DNA from: Gaiella sp. | GTDB lineage: Bacteria; Actinomycetota; Thermoleophilia; Gaiellales; Gaiellaceae | Assembly: GCA_027493885.1 (NCBI GenBank) | Contig: JAOSJZ010000001.1 | Span: 2,908,622 to 2,972,621 of the forward strand | Length of the DNA: 64,000 nt | Direction of reading: 5' to 3' | In this document: piece by piece, positions 9,338 to 21,017 of the stretch | Layout of the letters: each line of letters begins with the position of its first letter | How positions within the stretch are numbered: the first letter of the stretch is position 1 | Position numbers and translations under genes: made by a program | The notes under the pieces: model-generated | Told to the model about the DNA's origin: nothing | The model's database searches: none | The model's input: the letters and a program-made list of their open reading frames with translations, nothing else

Positions 9338-9343
9338 TATCGT
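9338..9343 (+). promoter_or_regulatory. leaderless -10 element of the ATPase operon
   Basis: TATCGT ends 6 nt before the ATG at 9350. The 6-nt gap is GGAGGC, which would also serve as a ribosome site for a transcript starting further upstream. Confidence 0.55.
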
Positions 9344-9349
9344 GGAGGC

Positions 9350-9793
9350 ATGTCGCACGCTCCCGGCTCGACCGTTGCCGGGCCAGGCCCGATCGGGCCG
9401 ATCGGCGGGTTCCTCGAGCGCTTCCGGCGCACGACGGGGATGCCCGCGCGGGTGGGCGACGAGGCCGCCGTCGAGCTCGCGCCGGTGTTCGCGGTGCTCG
9501 ACGCGTTCGAGCGCGAGGCGCAGGAGCTCCGCGACCGCTCCTCGCGCATGGCGGCGCAGCGGCTGCACGAGGCGAAGGAAGAGGCGGCGGCGCTCGCCGC
9601 CGAGGCGCGCGCCCGCGCCGACCAGGAGCGTGGCGACGCGCTGAAGGCGGGCCTGCGGGCCGCGGACGTCGAGATCGCCGAGCTCCTTGCGGCGAGCGAG
9701 GCCGAGGCGCGCGCGATCAGGCGGCGCGGGGAGGAACGGCTGCCGCAGCTCGTGGCAGAGGTCGTCGCGCGGGTCGGGGAGGCGGCTCCGTGA
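9350..9793 (+). CDS. V/A-type ATPase peripheral stalk subunit G/H
   Basis: 147 residues. A short proline/glycine-rich N-terminus is followed by a long alanine- and glutamate-rich coiled coil from about residue 38 to the end (repeated A-A-E-A-R-A patterns). This is the form of the small peripheral stalk subunit that pairs with subunit E in V/A-type ATPases. Identity rests mainly on being first in a canonical ATPase operon. Its stop overlaps the next start as GTGA. Confidence 0.8.
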   Translation: MSHAPGSTVAGPGPIGPIGGFLERFRRTTGMPARVGDEAAVELAPVFAVLDAFEREAQELRDRSSRMAAQRLHEAKEEAAALAAEARARADQERGDALKAGLRAADVEIAELLAASEAEARAIRRRGEERLPQLVAEVVARVGEAAP

Positions 9794-10699
9794 ACCCGGG
9801 GTGGGTGGCGGGGAGCGTCCGCGCCCGGCTCCTCCTCGGGCGGCGGGTGGGCGCGGAGACCGCCCGCGAGCTCGCGCGCTCGGCCTCCCTCGAGCACGCG
9901 CTGCAGCTGCTCGCCGGGACGCCGTACGCCCGCACGGTCCCGCTCGGGCCGGGGCTCGAGCAGGCCCAGCGGGCGGTCGCGACGTCCGTCGCGCTCTCCT
10001 GCCGCGTGCTCGCGGCGTGGCTGCCGCGCGACGCGTCCGTGGGGATCCGGGCGATGGCCTCGTGGTTCGAGCTCGCGAACATCGAGGACCGGATCGCGTA
10101 CCTGGCGGGCGGCGAGCTCCGACACCCGTTCGAGCTGGGCGTCCTCTCGTCCGTCTGGGAGGCGGCGGCCGCCGCGGGCAGCCTGGACGAGCTGCGCCGG
10201 CTCCTCGGGCGCTCGGCCTGGGGCGACCCCGGGAGCGACGAGCCGCCGGAGATGCAGCGGTGGCTGCGGCTCTCGTGGGCGCGGCGCGTCTCCAGGCAGG
10301 CGCCGGCGGCCTCCGCCTGGGCGGCCGGCGCGCTGGCGATCCTGCTTGCTGCGGAGATGTTCGTGGCGGGGCGGTTCTTCGACCCGCGGCTCGCGCGGCG
10401 GCTCGGGCTCGGCGAGGCGTGGCACGACGCGAGCGGGATCGCCGAGCTGCGCGAGCGGCTCCCCGCGCGGGCGGGCTGGGCGCTCGCGGAGATCGAGGAG
10501 CCCGCGGACCTGTGGCGCGCCGAGCTTGCCTGGTGGCGGCGCGTCGGCCTCGACGGTGAGGCGATGACGCGCGTTCGCCTCGACGACCCGGGCGTGGTCG
10601 TCGCCGCGGTGGCGCTCCTCGCGATCGACGCGGTGCGCGTCAACGCGGCCCTGTCCGTCGCCGCCCGCTCCGGGGCGCCACCGGCGCTGGAGGTGCTCG

Positions 10700-10713
<14 letters not shown>
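9790..10713 (+). CDS. atpC: V/A-type ATPase subunit C (central stalk adaptor, d-like)
   Basis: 307 residues, largely helical, with YARTVPLGPG and FELANIEDRIAYLAG typical of the C/d subunit, the funnel that seats the rotor shaft on the proteolipid ring. GTG start at 9790, overlapping the preceding stop. The C-terminus runs 14 nt into subunit I. Sequence is diverged, so function is assigned from both motifs and the order G-C-I-K-F-E-A-B-D. Confidence 0.85.
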
Positions 10714-12727
<2,014 letters not shown>

Positions 12728-12731
<4 letters not shown>

Positions 12732-13228
12732 ACCTCGAGCCGCTCCGGCGGGCGCTCCGGGCGGAGACGGCGGCGGACGCCGACCGGCGGCGGTCCGAAG
12801 TCGCGGCCGACTGCGAGCGGATCGTGGCCGAGGCGGAGGCAGCAGCCCAGTCCCTCGCGCACGAGGCGCGCCTCGAGGGAGAACGCGCGGCGGCGCGCGA
12901 GGCGGCGCGCCGGCACGCCGCCGCGGCCCGCCGCGCCCGGGAGACCGTGCTCGGCGCCCGCCGCGGCCTGGTGGACGAGCTGCGCCGCCGTGCGGACCGG
13001 GCCGTGCTCGAGCTGCGCGGGGGGCCGGAGTACGCGGAGCTGCTCGAGCGCCTGCAGGCCGCGGCGCGCGCGCAACTCGAGGACGGGGCCGAGCTCGTCG
13101 TCGACCCGCCCGGCCTGGGCGGCGTGGTCGGACGCCGCGGCGACGCGTCCGTCGACTACACGCTGCCCGTGATGGCCGAACGGGCGATCGACGGCCTGGG
13201 CGTCGAGCTGGAGCGGCTGTGGGCATGA
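12728..13228 (+). CDS. atpE: V/A-type ATPase peripheral stalk subunit E
   Basis: 166 residues. The first 80 form an alanine/glutamate/arginine coiled coil; the C-terminal half (YAELLERLQAAARAQLEDGAELVVDPPGLGG, MAERAIDGLGVELERLW) is the globular head that clamps the top of the catalytic hexamer. GTG start at 12728 overlaps the F stop as GTGA, and the end overlaps subunit A as ATGA. Confidence 0.85.
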
Positions 13229-14943
13229 AGGCGGGACGCGTCCACCGGGTCAGCGGCCCCGTGCTCGAGGTCGAGGGGCTCACGCCGGAGATGCTCGAGC
13301 TCGTCGAGGTGGGGGAGGCGCGGCTGCCGGGAGAGGTGATCGCCCTGCACAACGGTCGTGCGACCGTCCAGGTGTACGCCTACACCGGCGGCGTGCGCCC
13401 CGGCGACGTCGTCACCGCCACCGGCCACCCCCTGCGCGCGACGCTCGGCCCGGGCCTGCTCGGCGGCATCTTCGACGGGATGCTGCGACGCCTTTCCGGA
13501 GCGGCCGTGCTGCTCGGTGACGGCGAGCGTCCGGGGACGCTCGACGAGGTGCGCCGCTGGGCGTTCACTCCCGTCGTCTCCGCCGGCGACGAGGTGACCG
13601 AGGGCGCCGTGCTCGGCGAGGTGGGGGAGACGGCGGCGATCGTGTTTCGCGCGCTCGTGCCGCCCGGGGTCGGCGGCACCCTCGAGTGGATCGCTCCGGA
13701 GGGCGAGGTCACCGTCGTCGAGCCGATCGCGCGAGTGGGAGGCACCGAGGTCCGTCTCGCAACGGCGTGGCCCGTCCGGCGGGCGCGGCCCGTCGCCGAG
13801 CGCGTCCGGGCGGACGTCCCTCTGCGCACGGGCCAGCGCGCGCTCGACCTCTTCTTCCCCGTCACCCGCGGCGGGAGCGCCGCCGTCCCCGGCGGCTTCG
13901 GCACCGGCAAGACGGTGCTCCTGCAGCAGATCGCGAAGTGGTGCGACGCGGACGTGATCGTCTACGTCGGCTGCGGCGAGCGCGGCAACGAGATGGCCGA
14001 CGTGCTCGAGGAGATCGCCGGGCTGGAGGACCCGCGCACCGGCCGCCTGCTCCTCGACCGCACGGTGCTCGTCGCGAACACCTCGAACATGCCCGTGCTC
14101 GCCCGCGAGGCCAGCATCTACACGGGCGTCACCGTTGCCGAGCTCTACCGGGACATGGGCTACGACGCGGTCCTCATCGCCGACTCGACCTCGCGCTGGG
14201 CGGAGGCGCTCCGCGAGGTGTCCTCGCGCACCGGCGAGCTGCCGGCGGAGGAGGGCTATCCGGCAGGCCTCGCGTCGGCGCTCGCGGCGTTCTACGAGCG
14301 GTCGGGCCGCGTCCGCACGCTCGCCGGCGCCGACGCGTCGGTGACGATCGTCGGCGCGGTCTCCCCGCCGGGGGGCGACATGACCGAGCCCGTCGGCGCG
14401 CACACCCGACGTTTCGTGCGGTGCGTCTGGTCGCTCGACGCCGACCTCGCCTACGCCCGTCACTACCCGGCGGTGAGCTGGAGCGACTCGTCGTCGCGGG
14501 ACGTCGAGCGTGTCGCCGAATGGCACGCGACGAGCCACGACCCCCAGTGGGCCGCGCGGCGCGAGCACGCACTGCGCCTCCTCTCGGACGCCGACCGTCT
14601 GGAGTCGATCGCGCAGCTCGTCGGCGCCGGGTCGCTACCCGACCGCGAGCGCGTGACGATGCTCGCCGGCCGCCTCCTGCGCGAGGGCGTGCTGCAGCAG
14701 TCGAGCCTCAGCGCCAACGACGCCTACTGCCCGCCCGGCAAGCAGCAGGCCCTCCTCGAGCTCGTGCTCGACGTGTACGAGCGGTGCCGCGCGCTCGTCG
14801 AGGGAGGCGCCCCGGCGGCACGAGTCGAGGAGCTCGACCTCTCGGCCGTGACGCGCGCACGCGAGACGGCGGCGCCCGACGATCCCGAGGCGGTAGCGGA
14901 GATCGCCGCGCGCGTCCTCGCCTCGCTCGGAGAGCTCGAGTGA
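13225..14943 (+). CDS. atpA: V/A-type ATPase catalytic subunit A
   Basis: 572 residues, normal length. The P-loop GGFGTGKT is near residue 230, followed by VYVGCGERGNEMADVL, the catalytic-site region TSNMPVLAREASIYTG, and IADSTSRWAEALRE. The long non-homologous insert characteristic of V-type A subunits (residues ~110-190, with TPVVSAGDEVTEGAVLGEV) is present, which separates it from F-type beta. It couples ATP hydrolysis or synthesis to rotation. Confidence 0.97.
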   Translation: MKAGRVHRVSGPVLEVEGLTPEMLELVEVGEARLPGEVIALHNGRATVQVYAYTGGVRPGDVVTATGHPLRATLGPGLLGGIFDGMLRRLSGAAVLLGDGERPGTLDEVRRWAFTPVVSAGDEVTEGAVLGEVGETAAIVFRALVPPGVGGTLEWIAPEGEVTVVEPIARVGGTEVRLATAWPVRRARPVAERVRADVPLRTGQRALDLFFPVTRGGSAAVPGGFGTGKTVLLQQIAKWCDADVIVYVGCGERGNEMADVLEEIAGLEDPRTGRLLLDRTVLVANTSNMPVLAREASIYTGVTVAELYRDMGYDAVLIADSTSRWAEALREVSSRTGELPAEEGYPAGLASALAAFYERSGRVRTLAGADASVTIVGAVSPPGGDMTEPVGAHTRRFVRCVWSLDADLAYARHYPAVSWSDSSSRDVERVAEWHATSHDPQWAARREHALRLLSDADRLESIAQLVGAGSLPDRERVTMLAGRLLREGVLQQSSLSANDAYCPPGKQQALLELVLDVYERCRALVEGGAPAARVEELDLSAVTRARETAAPDDPEAVAEIAARVLASLGELE

Positions 14944-16343
14944 GCCCGCGCGCCCCGCTCGAGTACTCGTCGGTCACCTCGATCGACGGGCCGCTCCTGG
15001 TCGTCGAGGGTGTCCGGGACGTCGGCTGGGACGAAGTCGTGGCGATCCGGCTCGACTCGGGAGAGACCCGGCATGGCGTCGTGCTCGAGGCGAGCGGCCA
15101 CGTCGCCGTGGTGCAGGTGTTCGAGGGGACGACGGGGCTCGGCCTCGACGGCGTCCGCGTCTCCTTCGGGGGCGGCCCGATGCGCGTTCCCGTCGGCGCG
15201 GCCTGGCTGGGTCGCGTGTGCGACGGCCGCGGCGAGCCGCTCGACGGCGGCCCGTCCGTGCTCGGCACCGAGCTACGCCCGATCGGCGGCCGGCCGATCA
15301 ACCCGGCGGAGCGCGTCACGCCGGGTGACCCGATCCTGACGGGCGTCTCGGTAGTCGACGGGCTGGCAACGCTCGTCCGCGGCCAGAAGCTTCCCATCTT
15401 CTCCGCGGGCGGCTTGCCGCACCTCGAGCTCGCGGCCCAGATCGCCGCGCAGGCGACGGTGCGGGACGAGCCCTTCGCGGTGGTCTTCGCGGCGATGGGC
15501 GTCACGAACGCCGATGCGTCGACGATGCGCGAGCGGCTCGAGCTGCGGGAGGAGGGCGACCTCGTGCTCGTCCTCAACACCGCCGACGACCCGCTCGTGG
15601 AGCGGATCACCGCGCCACGGGTGGCGCTCACGGTGGCCGAGCACCTCGCCTTCGATCTCGGTCGCCACGTGCTCGTCGTGATGGCGGACATGACGAGCTA
15701 CTGCGAGGCGGTGCGAGAGGTCTCGGCCTCGCGGGGCGAGATCCCGAGCAGGCGCGGATACCCGGGCTACCTCTACAGCGACCTCGCCAGCATCTACGAG
15801 CGGGCAGGGAGGATCCGCGGCGGCGCAGGCTCGCTCACCCAGGTGCCCGTCCTGACGATGCCCGGCGGCGACATCACGCATCCCGTCCCGGACCTGACGG
15901 GCTACATCACCGAGGGCCAGGTCGTGCTCTCGCACGAGCTCCACGTGCGCGGCGTCTACCCGCCGTTCGACCCGCTTCGCTCGCTCTCCCGCCTCCAGCG
16001 GCTCGGCGCCGGACGGGGCAAGACGCGGGACGACCATCTCGAGGTCTCGGCGCAGCTGTACGCGCTCGTCGCGGAGGCCCGCCGGGTCGCCGACCTCGCC
16101 GAGGTCGTCGGCGCCGACGCGCTCAGCGCAGCCGAGCTCGCCTTCCTGCGCTTCGTCGAGGCCTTCGAGGCGAACTTCGTCCACCAGGGGATCGAGGAGG
16201 AGCGGTCGCTCGAGGCCACGCTCGATCGGGCGTGGCGCGTCGCCTCGACGCTGCCGCGGCGGGAGCTGACGATGGTCTCGACGGAAGCGCTCGAGGCCCA
16301 TTACGTCGAGGATGCCGGTGGCTCTGAGGGTCCCTCCGGGTAG
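14940..16343 (+). CDS. atpB: V/A-type ATPase regulatory subunit B
   Basis: 467 residues. Has the B-subunit core (FSAGGLPHLELAAQIAAQA in place of a P-loop, MGVTNADASTMRERLE, VVMADMTSYCEAVREVSASR, RRGYPGYLYSDLASIYERAG). B alternates with A in the hexamer and lacks catalytic residues. GTG start at 14940 overlaps the A stop as GTGA. Confidence 0.97.
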   Translation: MSPRAPLEYSSVTSIDGPLLVVEGVRDVGWDEVVAIRLDSGETRHGVVLEASGHVAVVQVFEGTTGLGLDGVRVSFGGGPMRVPVGAAWLGRVCDGRGEPLDGGPSVLGTELRPIGGRPINPAERVTPGDPILTGVSVVDGLATLVRGQKLPIFSAGGLPHLELAAQIAAQATVRDEPFAVVFAAMGVTNADASTMRERLELREEGDLVLVLNTADDPLVERITAPRVALTVAEHLAFDLGRHVLVVMADMTSYCEAVREVSASRGEIPSRRGYPGYLYSDLASIYERAGRIRGGAGSLTQVPVLTMPGGDITHPVPDLTGYITEGQVVLSHELHVRGVYPPFDPLRSLSRLQRLGAGRGKTRDDHLEVSAQLYALVAEARRVADLAEVVGADALSAAELAFLRFVEAFEANFVHQGIEEERSLEATLDRAWRVASTLPRRELTMVSTEALEAHYVEDAGGSEGPSG

Positions 16344-16929
16344 GGCTGGACGCCTCTGGCTGATGCGCCGGCTCGAGGTTGCCGGGCGCGGCACCGAGGT
16401 GCTCGACCAGAAGCGCCGGACACTCCTGCGGGAGCGACAGCGGACGGCGGTCGTGGTTGCCGAGGCGACCGAGGTCTGGGAGCGGCTTGCGCGCGTCGCG
16501 GCGCAGGCGAACGACCGCGCGCTCGCGCTCGCCGGCGAGCGTCGCCTGCGCCTGGCGGCGGTGCACCGTGGCCGCCCCGCGACGGCGGAGGTCACCTGGA
16601 AGAACACGATCGGGACGGTGATCCCGACCGGCGTGAGACTCGATCTCGCCGACCCGCCGGACTTCGTCGCGCTTGGCGGCGGCTCGGCCGTGGCGCTCGC
16701 CGCCGACGCACATCGCCAGGCCCTGGCCGCGGCGGCCGAGCATGCGGTCGCCCGGGCCGCGCACGAGGCGATCGAGGCGGAGCTCGCCGCGACGACGCGA
16801 CGTCTGCGGGCGATCGAGCGCCGCTGGATCCCCGAGCACGAGGGCGCCCTGCGGCGCCTCGAGCTGGAGCTCGCGGAGCGTGACCTCGAGGACATCGCCC
16901 GCGCCCGCTTCGCGCGTGCGCGCGCCTGA
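16312..16929 (+). CDS. atpD: V/A-type ATPase central shaft subunit D
   Basis: 205 residues, normal for subunit D. The N-terminal helix (GRAGRLWLMRRLEVAGRGTE, LDQKRRTLLRER) and C-terminal helix (ATTRRLRAIERRWIPEHEG) form the antiparallel coiled coil of the rotor axle. Overlaps subunit B by 32 nt; last gene of the operon. A MazEF-like module begins right after it. Confidence 0.93.
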   Translation: MPVALRVPPGRAGRLWLMRRLEVAGRGTEVLDQKRRTLLRERQRTAVVVAEATEVWERLARVAAQANDRALALAGERRLRLAAVHRGRPATAEVTWKNTIGTVIPTGVRLDLADPPDFVALGGGSAVALAADAHRQALAAAAEHAVARAAHEAIEAELAATTRRLRAIERRWIPEHEGALRRLELELAERDLEDIARARFARARA

Positions 16930-16956
16930 GCACGGAGGAGACGCATGCCACATTCG

Positions 16957-16972
16957 TGGTATGTTCATGCCA
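16957..16972 (+). promoter_or_regulatory. leaderless promoter and palindromic operator of the MazEF-like module
   Basis: TGGTATG and CATGCCA form a near-perfect 16-bp palindrome around TT. It contains the -10 TATGTT (16960-16965), which ends 6 nt before the ATG at 16972. An antitoxin bound here would block its own promoter. Confidence 0.5.
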
Positions 16973-17208
16973 TGAGTCGTACGAGGATCAGCACGACGGT
17001 CGACGCGCAACTGCTCGCCGCTGCCCGGCGTGCGCGCGCGGGACGTCCCGACTCGGCTCTCGTCGACGAGGCGCTCGCTGCTCTGCTCGCGCGCGAGCGC
17101 GCGGCCGAGCTCGACGCGGCCTACGCCGCGTACGACTCCCACCCGATCGACGAGCCCGATGAGTGGGGCGACCTCGCGTCCTTCCGCGCGGCCGCCGGCA
17201 CGTCGTGA
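16972..17208 (+). CDS. antitoxin, MazE/RHH-like
   Basis: 78 residues. The N-terminus [20 protein letters not shown] is a ribbon-helix-helix-like DNA-binding segment, followed by a helix and an acidic tail ([16 protein letters not shown]) fit for toxin binding. Start chosen at 16972 because of the -10 six nt upstream; an ATG at 16945 behind GGAGGAG would add nine residues. Its stop overlaps the toxin start as GTGA. Confidence 0.85.
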   Translation: MSRTRISTTVDAQLLAAARRARAGRPDSALVDEALAALLARERAAELDAAYAAYDSHPIDEPDEWGDLASFRAAAGTS

Positions 17209-17534
17209 CCGTCGTTCCGGCGCGCGGCGAGGTCTGGTGGTGTGAGCTTCCCGAGATCAGGCGCCGACCGGTCGTCGTGCTGTCGCGCGACGCTGCGATT
17301 CCCCGGCTGCGGCGCGCGCTGATCGCGCCCTGCACGACGACGGTCCGGGGGCTCCCGACCGAGGTGCGGCTCGAGCCGGGTGACGACCCGGTCCCGCGAC
17401 TCTCCGTCGTCAACCTCGACTCCGTCGAGAGCGTCTCGATCGGGACGCTCGTCGAACGCCTCGGCCGTCTCGGCGACGGGCGCATGCGCGAGGTCTGCGG
17501 TGCGCTCGCCGTCGCGGCCGGTTGCGAGCGCTGA
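17205..17534 (+). CDS. type II toxin, MazF/PemK-like ribonuclease
   Basis: 109 residues. [20 protein letters not shown] and the strand [20 protein letters not shown] are diagnostic of the MazF/PemK fold; INLD is represented by [10 protein letters not shown] and the C-terminal helix is intact. MazF toxins are sequence-specific mRNA or tRNA endonucleases. GTG start at 17205, 4-nt overlap with the antitoxin. GC content matches its neighbours. Confidence 0.92.
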   Translation: MTVVPARGEVWWCELPEIRRRPVVVLSRDAAIPRLRRALIAPCTTTVRGLPTEVRLEPGDDPVPRLSVVNLDSVESVSIGTLVERLGRLGDGRMREVCGALAVAAGCER

Positions 17535-17609
17535 AGCGGACGTCGACCTCGGCAGACCCGGGGGTAGTCGCGCCGCATGCCCGCCGAGCCGCCGCCTACC
17601 ATCTCTCAC

Positions 17610-18359
17610 GTGCACGGAACCCGTCCGCGCGGTGACTCGAAGTCCCCGGTCGGCGCGGCCTCACCACATCCAGGCGACGAACCGCTCGACGACTGGCTGG
17701 GCGACATCTCGGACGACGACTGGAGCGAGAGCCCGACGAGTCGCGGCGGGCGTCGTCCGGCGACACCTGCCTACGAAGAGCGCCTCTCCCCCGGTGAACA
17801 CGCTCGCGCTTCCGCAGCTGATCGGGCCATGGCCGCCGCGAGCAACCAAGCAGCCGTCCGACGGCGGCGCCTCGTCGCCCTGCTCGCTCTCGCGGTCGTC
17901 GTGCTCGCCGGTGTGAGCTCCCTGCTTCTCCTGCGCGGCGACGGGCAGGCCCCGATGCAGCCGGTCGCCGAGGGCACGGGGACGACCCCGCCGCAGACCG
18001 ACACCACGCCGTCAGCGACGCCGACGACTCCCGCGGACACCCCGACGGCCTCGTCCCCCGCGACGACGCCGCCCTCGACCGCCCCCTCGCCGTTCACGCT
18101 CCCCGAGGGCACGAAGCTCCAGCGCGGCGAGAGCGCGGGTGCCACCGACCTCGAGGCGATCACCGATCCCGCGGTCGTCACCGAGCTCCAGCAGGCGCTG
18201 ACGGCCGCCGGCTACGACCCGGGGCCGGCCGACGGGACGTTCGGGCCGCGCACCGAGGCCGCGGTGGTCGCCTTCCAGGAGGCGCAGGGCCTCTCGCCGG
18301 ACGGGGTCGTCGGCCCCGAGACGGCATCGAAGCTGAACGAGGTTCTCGCGAGCGGCTGA
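17610..18359 (+). CDS. membrane-anchored peptidoglycan-binding protein
   Basis: 249 residues. A cytoplasmic N-terminus with an acidic stretch (DDWLGDISDDDW) is followed by one membrane helix near residues 90-110 (RRRLVALLALAVVVLAGV), a Thr/Pro-rich linker of about 50 residues, and a C-terminal PG_binding_1 domain (VTELQQALTAAGYDPGPADG, then GPRTEAAVVAFQEAQGL). Expected to sit across the membrane and hold the cell wall. The GTG at 17610 is preferred because TACCAT (17597-17602) ends 7 nt before it; the frame also opens at 17577. Confidence 0.85.
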   Translation: MHGTRPRGDSKSPVGAASPHPGDEPLDDWLGDISDDDWSESPTSRGGRRPATPAYEERLSPGEHARASAADRAMAAASNQAAVRRRRLVALLALAVVVLAGVSSLLLLRGDGQAPMQPVAEGTGTTPPQTDTTPSATPTTPADTPTASSPATTPPSTAPSPFTLPEGTKLQRGESAGATDLEAITDPAVVTELQQALTAAGYDPGPADGTFGPRTEAAVVAFQEAQGLSPDGVVGPETASKLNEVLASG

Positions 18360-18456
18360 AGCACATCGCCTGTCGAGGCGCGCAGGAGGTGCGACCACGA
18401 CCGGTTCCCCGCGCTAGCGACGATGACGCGTGACGGGCGGGGTGGCGCCGGTCCGA

Positions 18457-19131
18457 TCATCGAGCATCACGAACGGCGCGTACGAAGGCACGCACCCTGT
18501 CACGGGCCTTTCGGTGGGCAGCGTTCTCGACGGAGCTGATCACGTCGACGGCGTAGGGCGTGGCCGTGTGGACGGCGGTCGCGACGTTCTCGGGCGTGAG
18601 CCCGCCGGCCAGGACGACGGGTCGCGAACAGCCGGTGACGACCGAGTGGGCGAGCGACCAGTCGATTCGGGTGCCGCTCCCGCCGCCGGCGCGATCCGCA
18701 GGCCTTGCGTCGAGGAGGATGGCGTCGGCTCCGGCGGCGACGAACCGTTCCGCGCGTGTGAGCCAGGCCAGGGCGCTGTCGCGCGTCTCCGGCTCGACGC
18801 TGACGGCCTTGATCAGGTGGATGCCCGTTCCGGCAAGCCGATCCCGCACTGTCGCCACGACCTCCTCCGGCTCGTCGCCATGGAGCTGGAGGGCGTCGGG
18901 AGCGGTGGCCTCGGCGAGACGGAGGATCAGGTCGACGTCGCCGCCGACGACGGCGACCGCGGAGACGAGCGGGGGGACCTCGCGAATCAGGGCCGCGGCC
19001 TGGCCGCGCGATACCGACCAGGGAACGGGGACGGGGTACTCGACGACGACACCGATCGCGTCGGCTCCCTCGGCGACGCAGATCGCGACGTCTTCAGCGT
19101 GGGTATTGCCGCAGATCTTGACGCGGGTCAT
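18457..19131 (-). CDS. trpF: phosphoribosylanthranilate isomerase
   Basis: 224 residues, full length. KICGNT near residue 5 carries the catalytic cysteine; GVVVEYPVPVPWSVS, LQLHGDEP, and VVLAGGLTPENV complete the TIM barrel with its phosphate-binding end. Third step of tryptophan synthesis after the PRPP reaction. Last gene of trpD-trpC-trpF, 33 nt after trpC. Converges with the peptidoglycan-binding protein gene; no terminator hairpin is evident between them. Confidence 0.95.
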   Translation of the reverse strand: MTRVKICGNTHAEDVAICVAEGADAIGVVVEYPVPVPWSVSRGQAAALIREVPPLVSAVAVVGGDVDLILRLAEATAPDALQLHGDEPEEVVATVRDRLAGTGIHLIKAVSVEPETRDSALAWLTRAERFVAAGADAILLDARPADRAGGGSGTRIDWSLAHSVVTGCSRPVVLAGGLTPENVATAVHTATPYAVDVISSVENAAHRKARDRVRAFVRAVRDAR

Positions 19132-19164
19132 GGGTTGCGCCCAACTCCACCTGCGGCTGGACCA

Positions 19165-19872
19165 CTAGTCCCAGCCGACCGCCACGAGCGCCTCGATGGC
19201 CTCGCGAGGATCGTCGGCCTTCAAGATCGAGGTGCCGACGAGCACGGCGTCGGCCCCTGCGTCTCTCGCGCGTCGCGCGTCGTCGGCGCCCGAGATCGCG
19301 CTCTCGCTGAGCACGAGTTGACCGCTCGGCAGGAACGCCGAGAGCTGCTCGGTGACCGAGACGTCGCCGTCGTCGGTCTCGAGCACGGTGATGTCGCGGT
19401 TGTTGATGCCGAGGAGATCGGGGCGCAAGCGCAGCCGTGAGACGCGCTCGAGGTCGTCGCGGCTGTGCGTCTCGACGAGCGTCTCGAGGCCGCAAGCGTG
19501 GGCCGTGTCGTGCAGGGTGGCGAGGGACTCGTCGTCCAGGAGGCATACCGTGAGCAGGATCGCGTCAGCGCCTGCCGCGCGCGTCTCGTCGATATCCGCC
19601 TCGCTCGCGGTGAAATCCTTGCGGAGGATCGGCACCGCGACGTGCGTCCTGACCTTCCTGACGAGATCGAGGCTGCCGCCGAAGTCCTCGGCCGCGGTCA
19701 CGATCGAGAGGCCCGCGATGCCCGCCGAGACCATCGACTCGGCGAGCGCCGCCGGATTCCGGCCGCGCAGCAGATCGCCGTCCCTGGCTGAGCGGACCTT
19801 GAGCTCCGAGAGCACGGGCATTCGACCCTGCCGTTGGCGAGCGCGGATGCTGTCCGCGAGACTGCGCGTCAC
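19165..19872 (-). CDS. trpC: indole-3-glycerol-phosphate synthase
   Basis: 235 residues. PVLSELKVRSARDGDL carries the catalytic lysine, PILRKDF the second lysine, and GINNRDI plus LVLSESAI follow in normal order, with GTSILKADDP at the end. Closes the indole ring to give indole-3-glycerol phosphate for TrpA. GTG start at 19872 overlaps the trpD stop as GTGA. Confidence 0.96.
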   Translation of the reverse strand: MTRSLADSIRARQRQGRMPVLSELKVRSARDGDLLRGRNPAALAESMVSAGIAGLSIVTAAEDFGGSLDLVRKVRTHVAVPILRKDFTASEADIDETRAAGADAILLTVCLLDDESLATLHDTAHACGLETLVETHSRDDLERVSRLRLRPDLLGINNRDITVLETDDGDVSVTEQLSAFLPSGQLVLSESAISGADDARRARDAGADAVLVGTSILKADDPREAIEALVAVGWD

Positions 19873-20903
19873 GCCGGCGTGGCCATCACCTGGTTGGAGA
19901 CCTCGGCAAACTCGGCGAGCTTGCGGCTGGCAGCGCCGGAATCGATGTTCGCCTGCGCCATCCGCAGTCCCTCCTCCGGGCTCGACGCGACGCCCGCGAC
20001 ATACAGCGCGAACGCGTTGTTCAGCACGACGAAGTCACGGCGCGGGCCCCGGTCGCGACCCTCGAAGATGTCCCGGATGACGGTCGCGTTGTATGCGGGA
20101 TCGCCGCCCTTGACGTCCTCGAACGTCGCTCGCTGCAGACCGAAGTCCTCGGGCGTGACCTCGTACCGATCCACGGTGTCGCCCTTGACCTCGGCGATCG
20201 CGGTGGGGCCGATGATCGAGATCTCGTCCAGCCCGTCGAGCCCGTGGGCTACCACGACGTGCTTCATGTCGAGCTGGGCCACGGCGTCGGCGACGAGATC
20301 GACGTAGTCGGGTCGGTAGACGCCCATCAGGTGGTGCGGCGCGCCTGCCGGATTGATCAGCGGGCCGATGATCGTGAAGAAGATCGTCTTGATCCCGAGT
20401 GCCTGCTCGGGGAAGAACACCTTGAGCATCAGGGGATGGAAGGCCGGCGCGTAGAGGAAGCTGATCCCGATCTGCTCGATCAGCTGCCGCCCCTCCTCGG
20501 GGTGCAGCTCGACGCGGATTCCGAGCGCTTCGAGCGCGTCGGCCGAGCCGGACGACGCCGAGATCGAGCGGCTGCCGTGCTTCGCGACCGGGACACCCGC
20601 CGCTGCCGTCAGGATCGCGTTGGCGGACGAGACGTTGAACGTTGTCAGCCCTCCGCCGGTCCCGCACATGTCGGTGAGGTTCCCGTTCACTCGAGGGCTG
20701 ATCTGAACGCAGTTCGCGCGCATCGCGCGCGCGATCGCCGCCACCTCGCCGACGGTCGGGCCTTTCGCCACCAACGCGACCAGGAACCCCGCGATCTGCA
20801 CGTCGGTGATCGCATCGTCGCGCATGTTCTCGACGAACTCGGTCACCTCCTCGTCGTTCAGGCTCTCGCCCTCGAGCAGTTTCGCGAGTGACTCTGTGAA
20901 CAT
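19869..20903 (-). CDS. trpD: anthranilate phosphoribosyltransferase
   Basis: 344 residues. The PRPP site motif CGTGGG, NVSSANAILTAAAGVPVAKH, GSRSISASSGSADALEALGI and FHPLMLKVFFPEQALGIKT are all in place. Joins anthranilate to PRPP. First gene of the downstream trp unit, with a GAGGAGGGAC ribosome site before the ATG at 20903; 114 nt separate it from trpA. No trpE or trpG lies in the window. Confidence 0.97.
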   Translation of the reverse strand: MFTESLAKLLEGESLNDEEVTEFVENMRDDAITDVQIAGFLVALVAKGPTVGEVAAIARAMRANCVQISPRVNGNLTDMCGTGGGLTTFNVSSANAILTAAAGVPVAKHGSRSISASSGSADALEALGIRVELHPEEGRQLIEQIGISFLYAPAFHPLMLKVFFPEQALGIKTIFFTIIGPLINPAGAPHHLMGVYRPDYVDLVADAVAQLDMKHVVVAHGLDGLDEISIIGPTAIAEVKGDTVDRYEVTPEDFGLQRATFEDVKGGDPAYNATVIRDIFEGRDRGPRRDFVVLNNAFALYVAGVASSPEEGLRMAQANIDSGAASRKLAEFAEVSNQVMATPA

Positions 20904-21017
20904 CGTCCCTCCTCAGGAGGTCGGCGGCATCAGGGCCATGATTCCCGGGCCCACCGCTCGAGTCAAGCTCGCGCCGGTAGGCGATTCCGAGTGAGCGCGG
21001 ATCAGCGTGCCCGACGA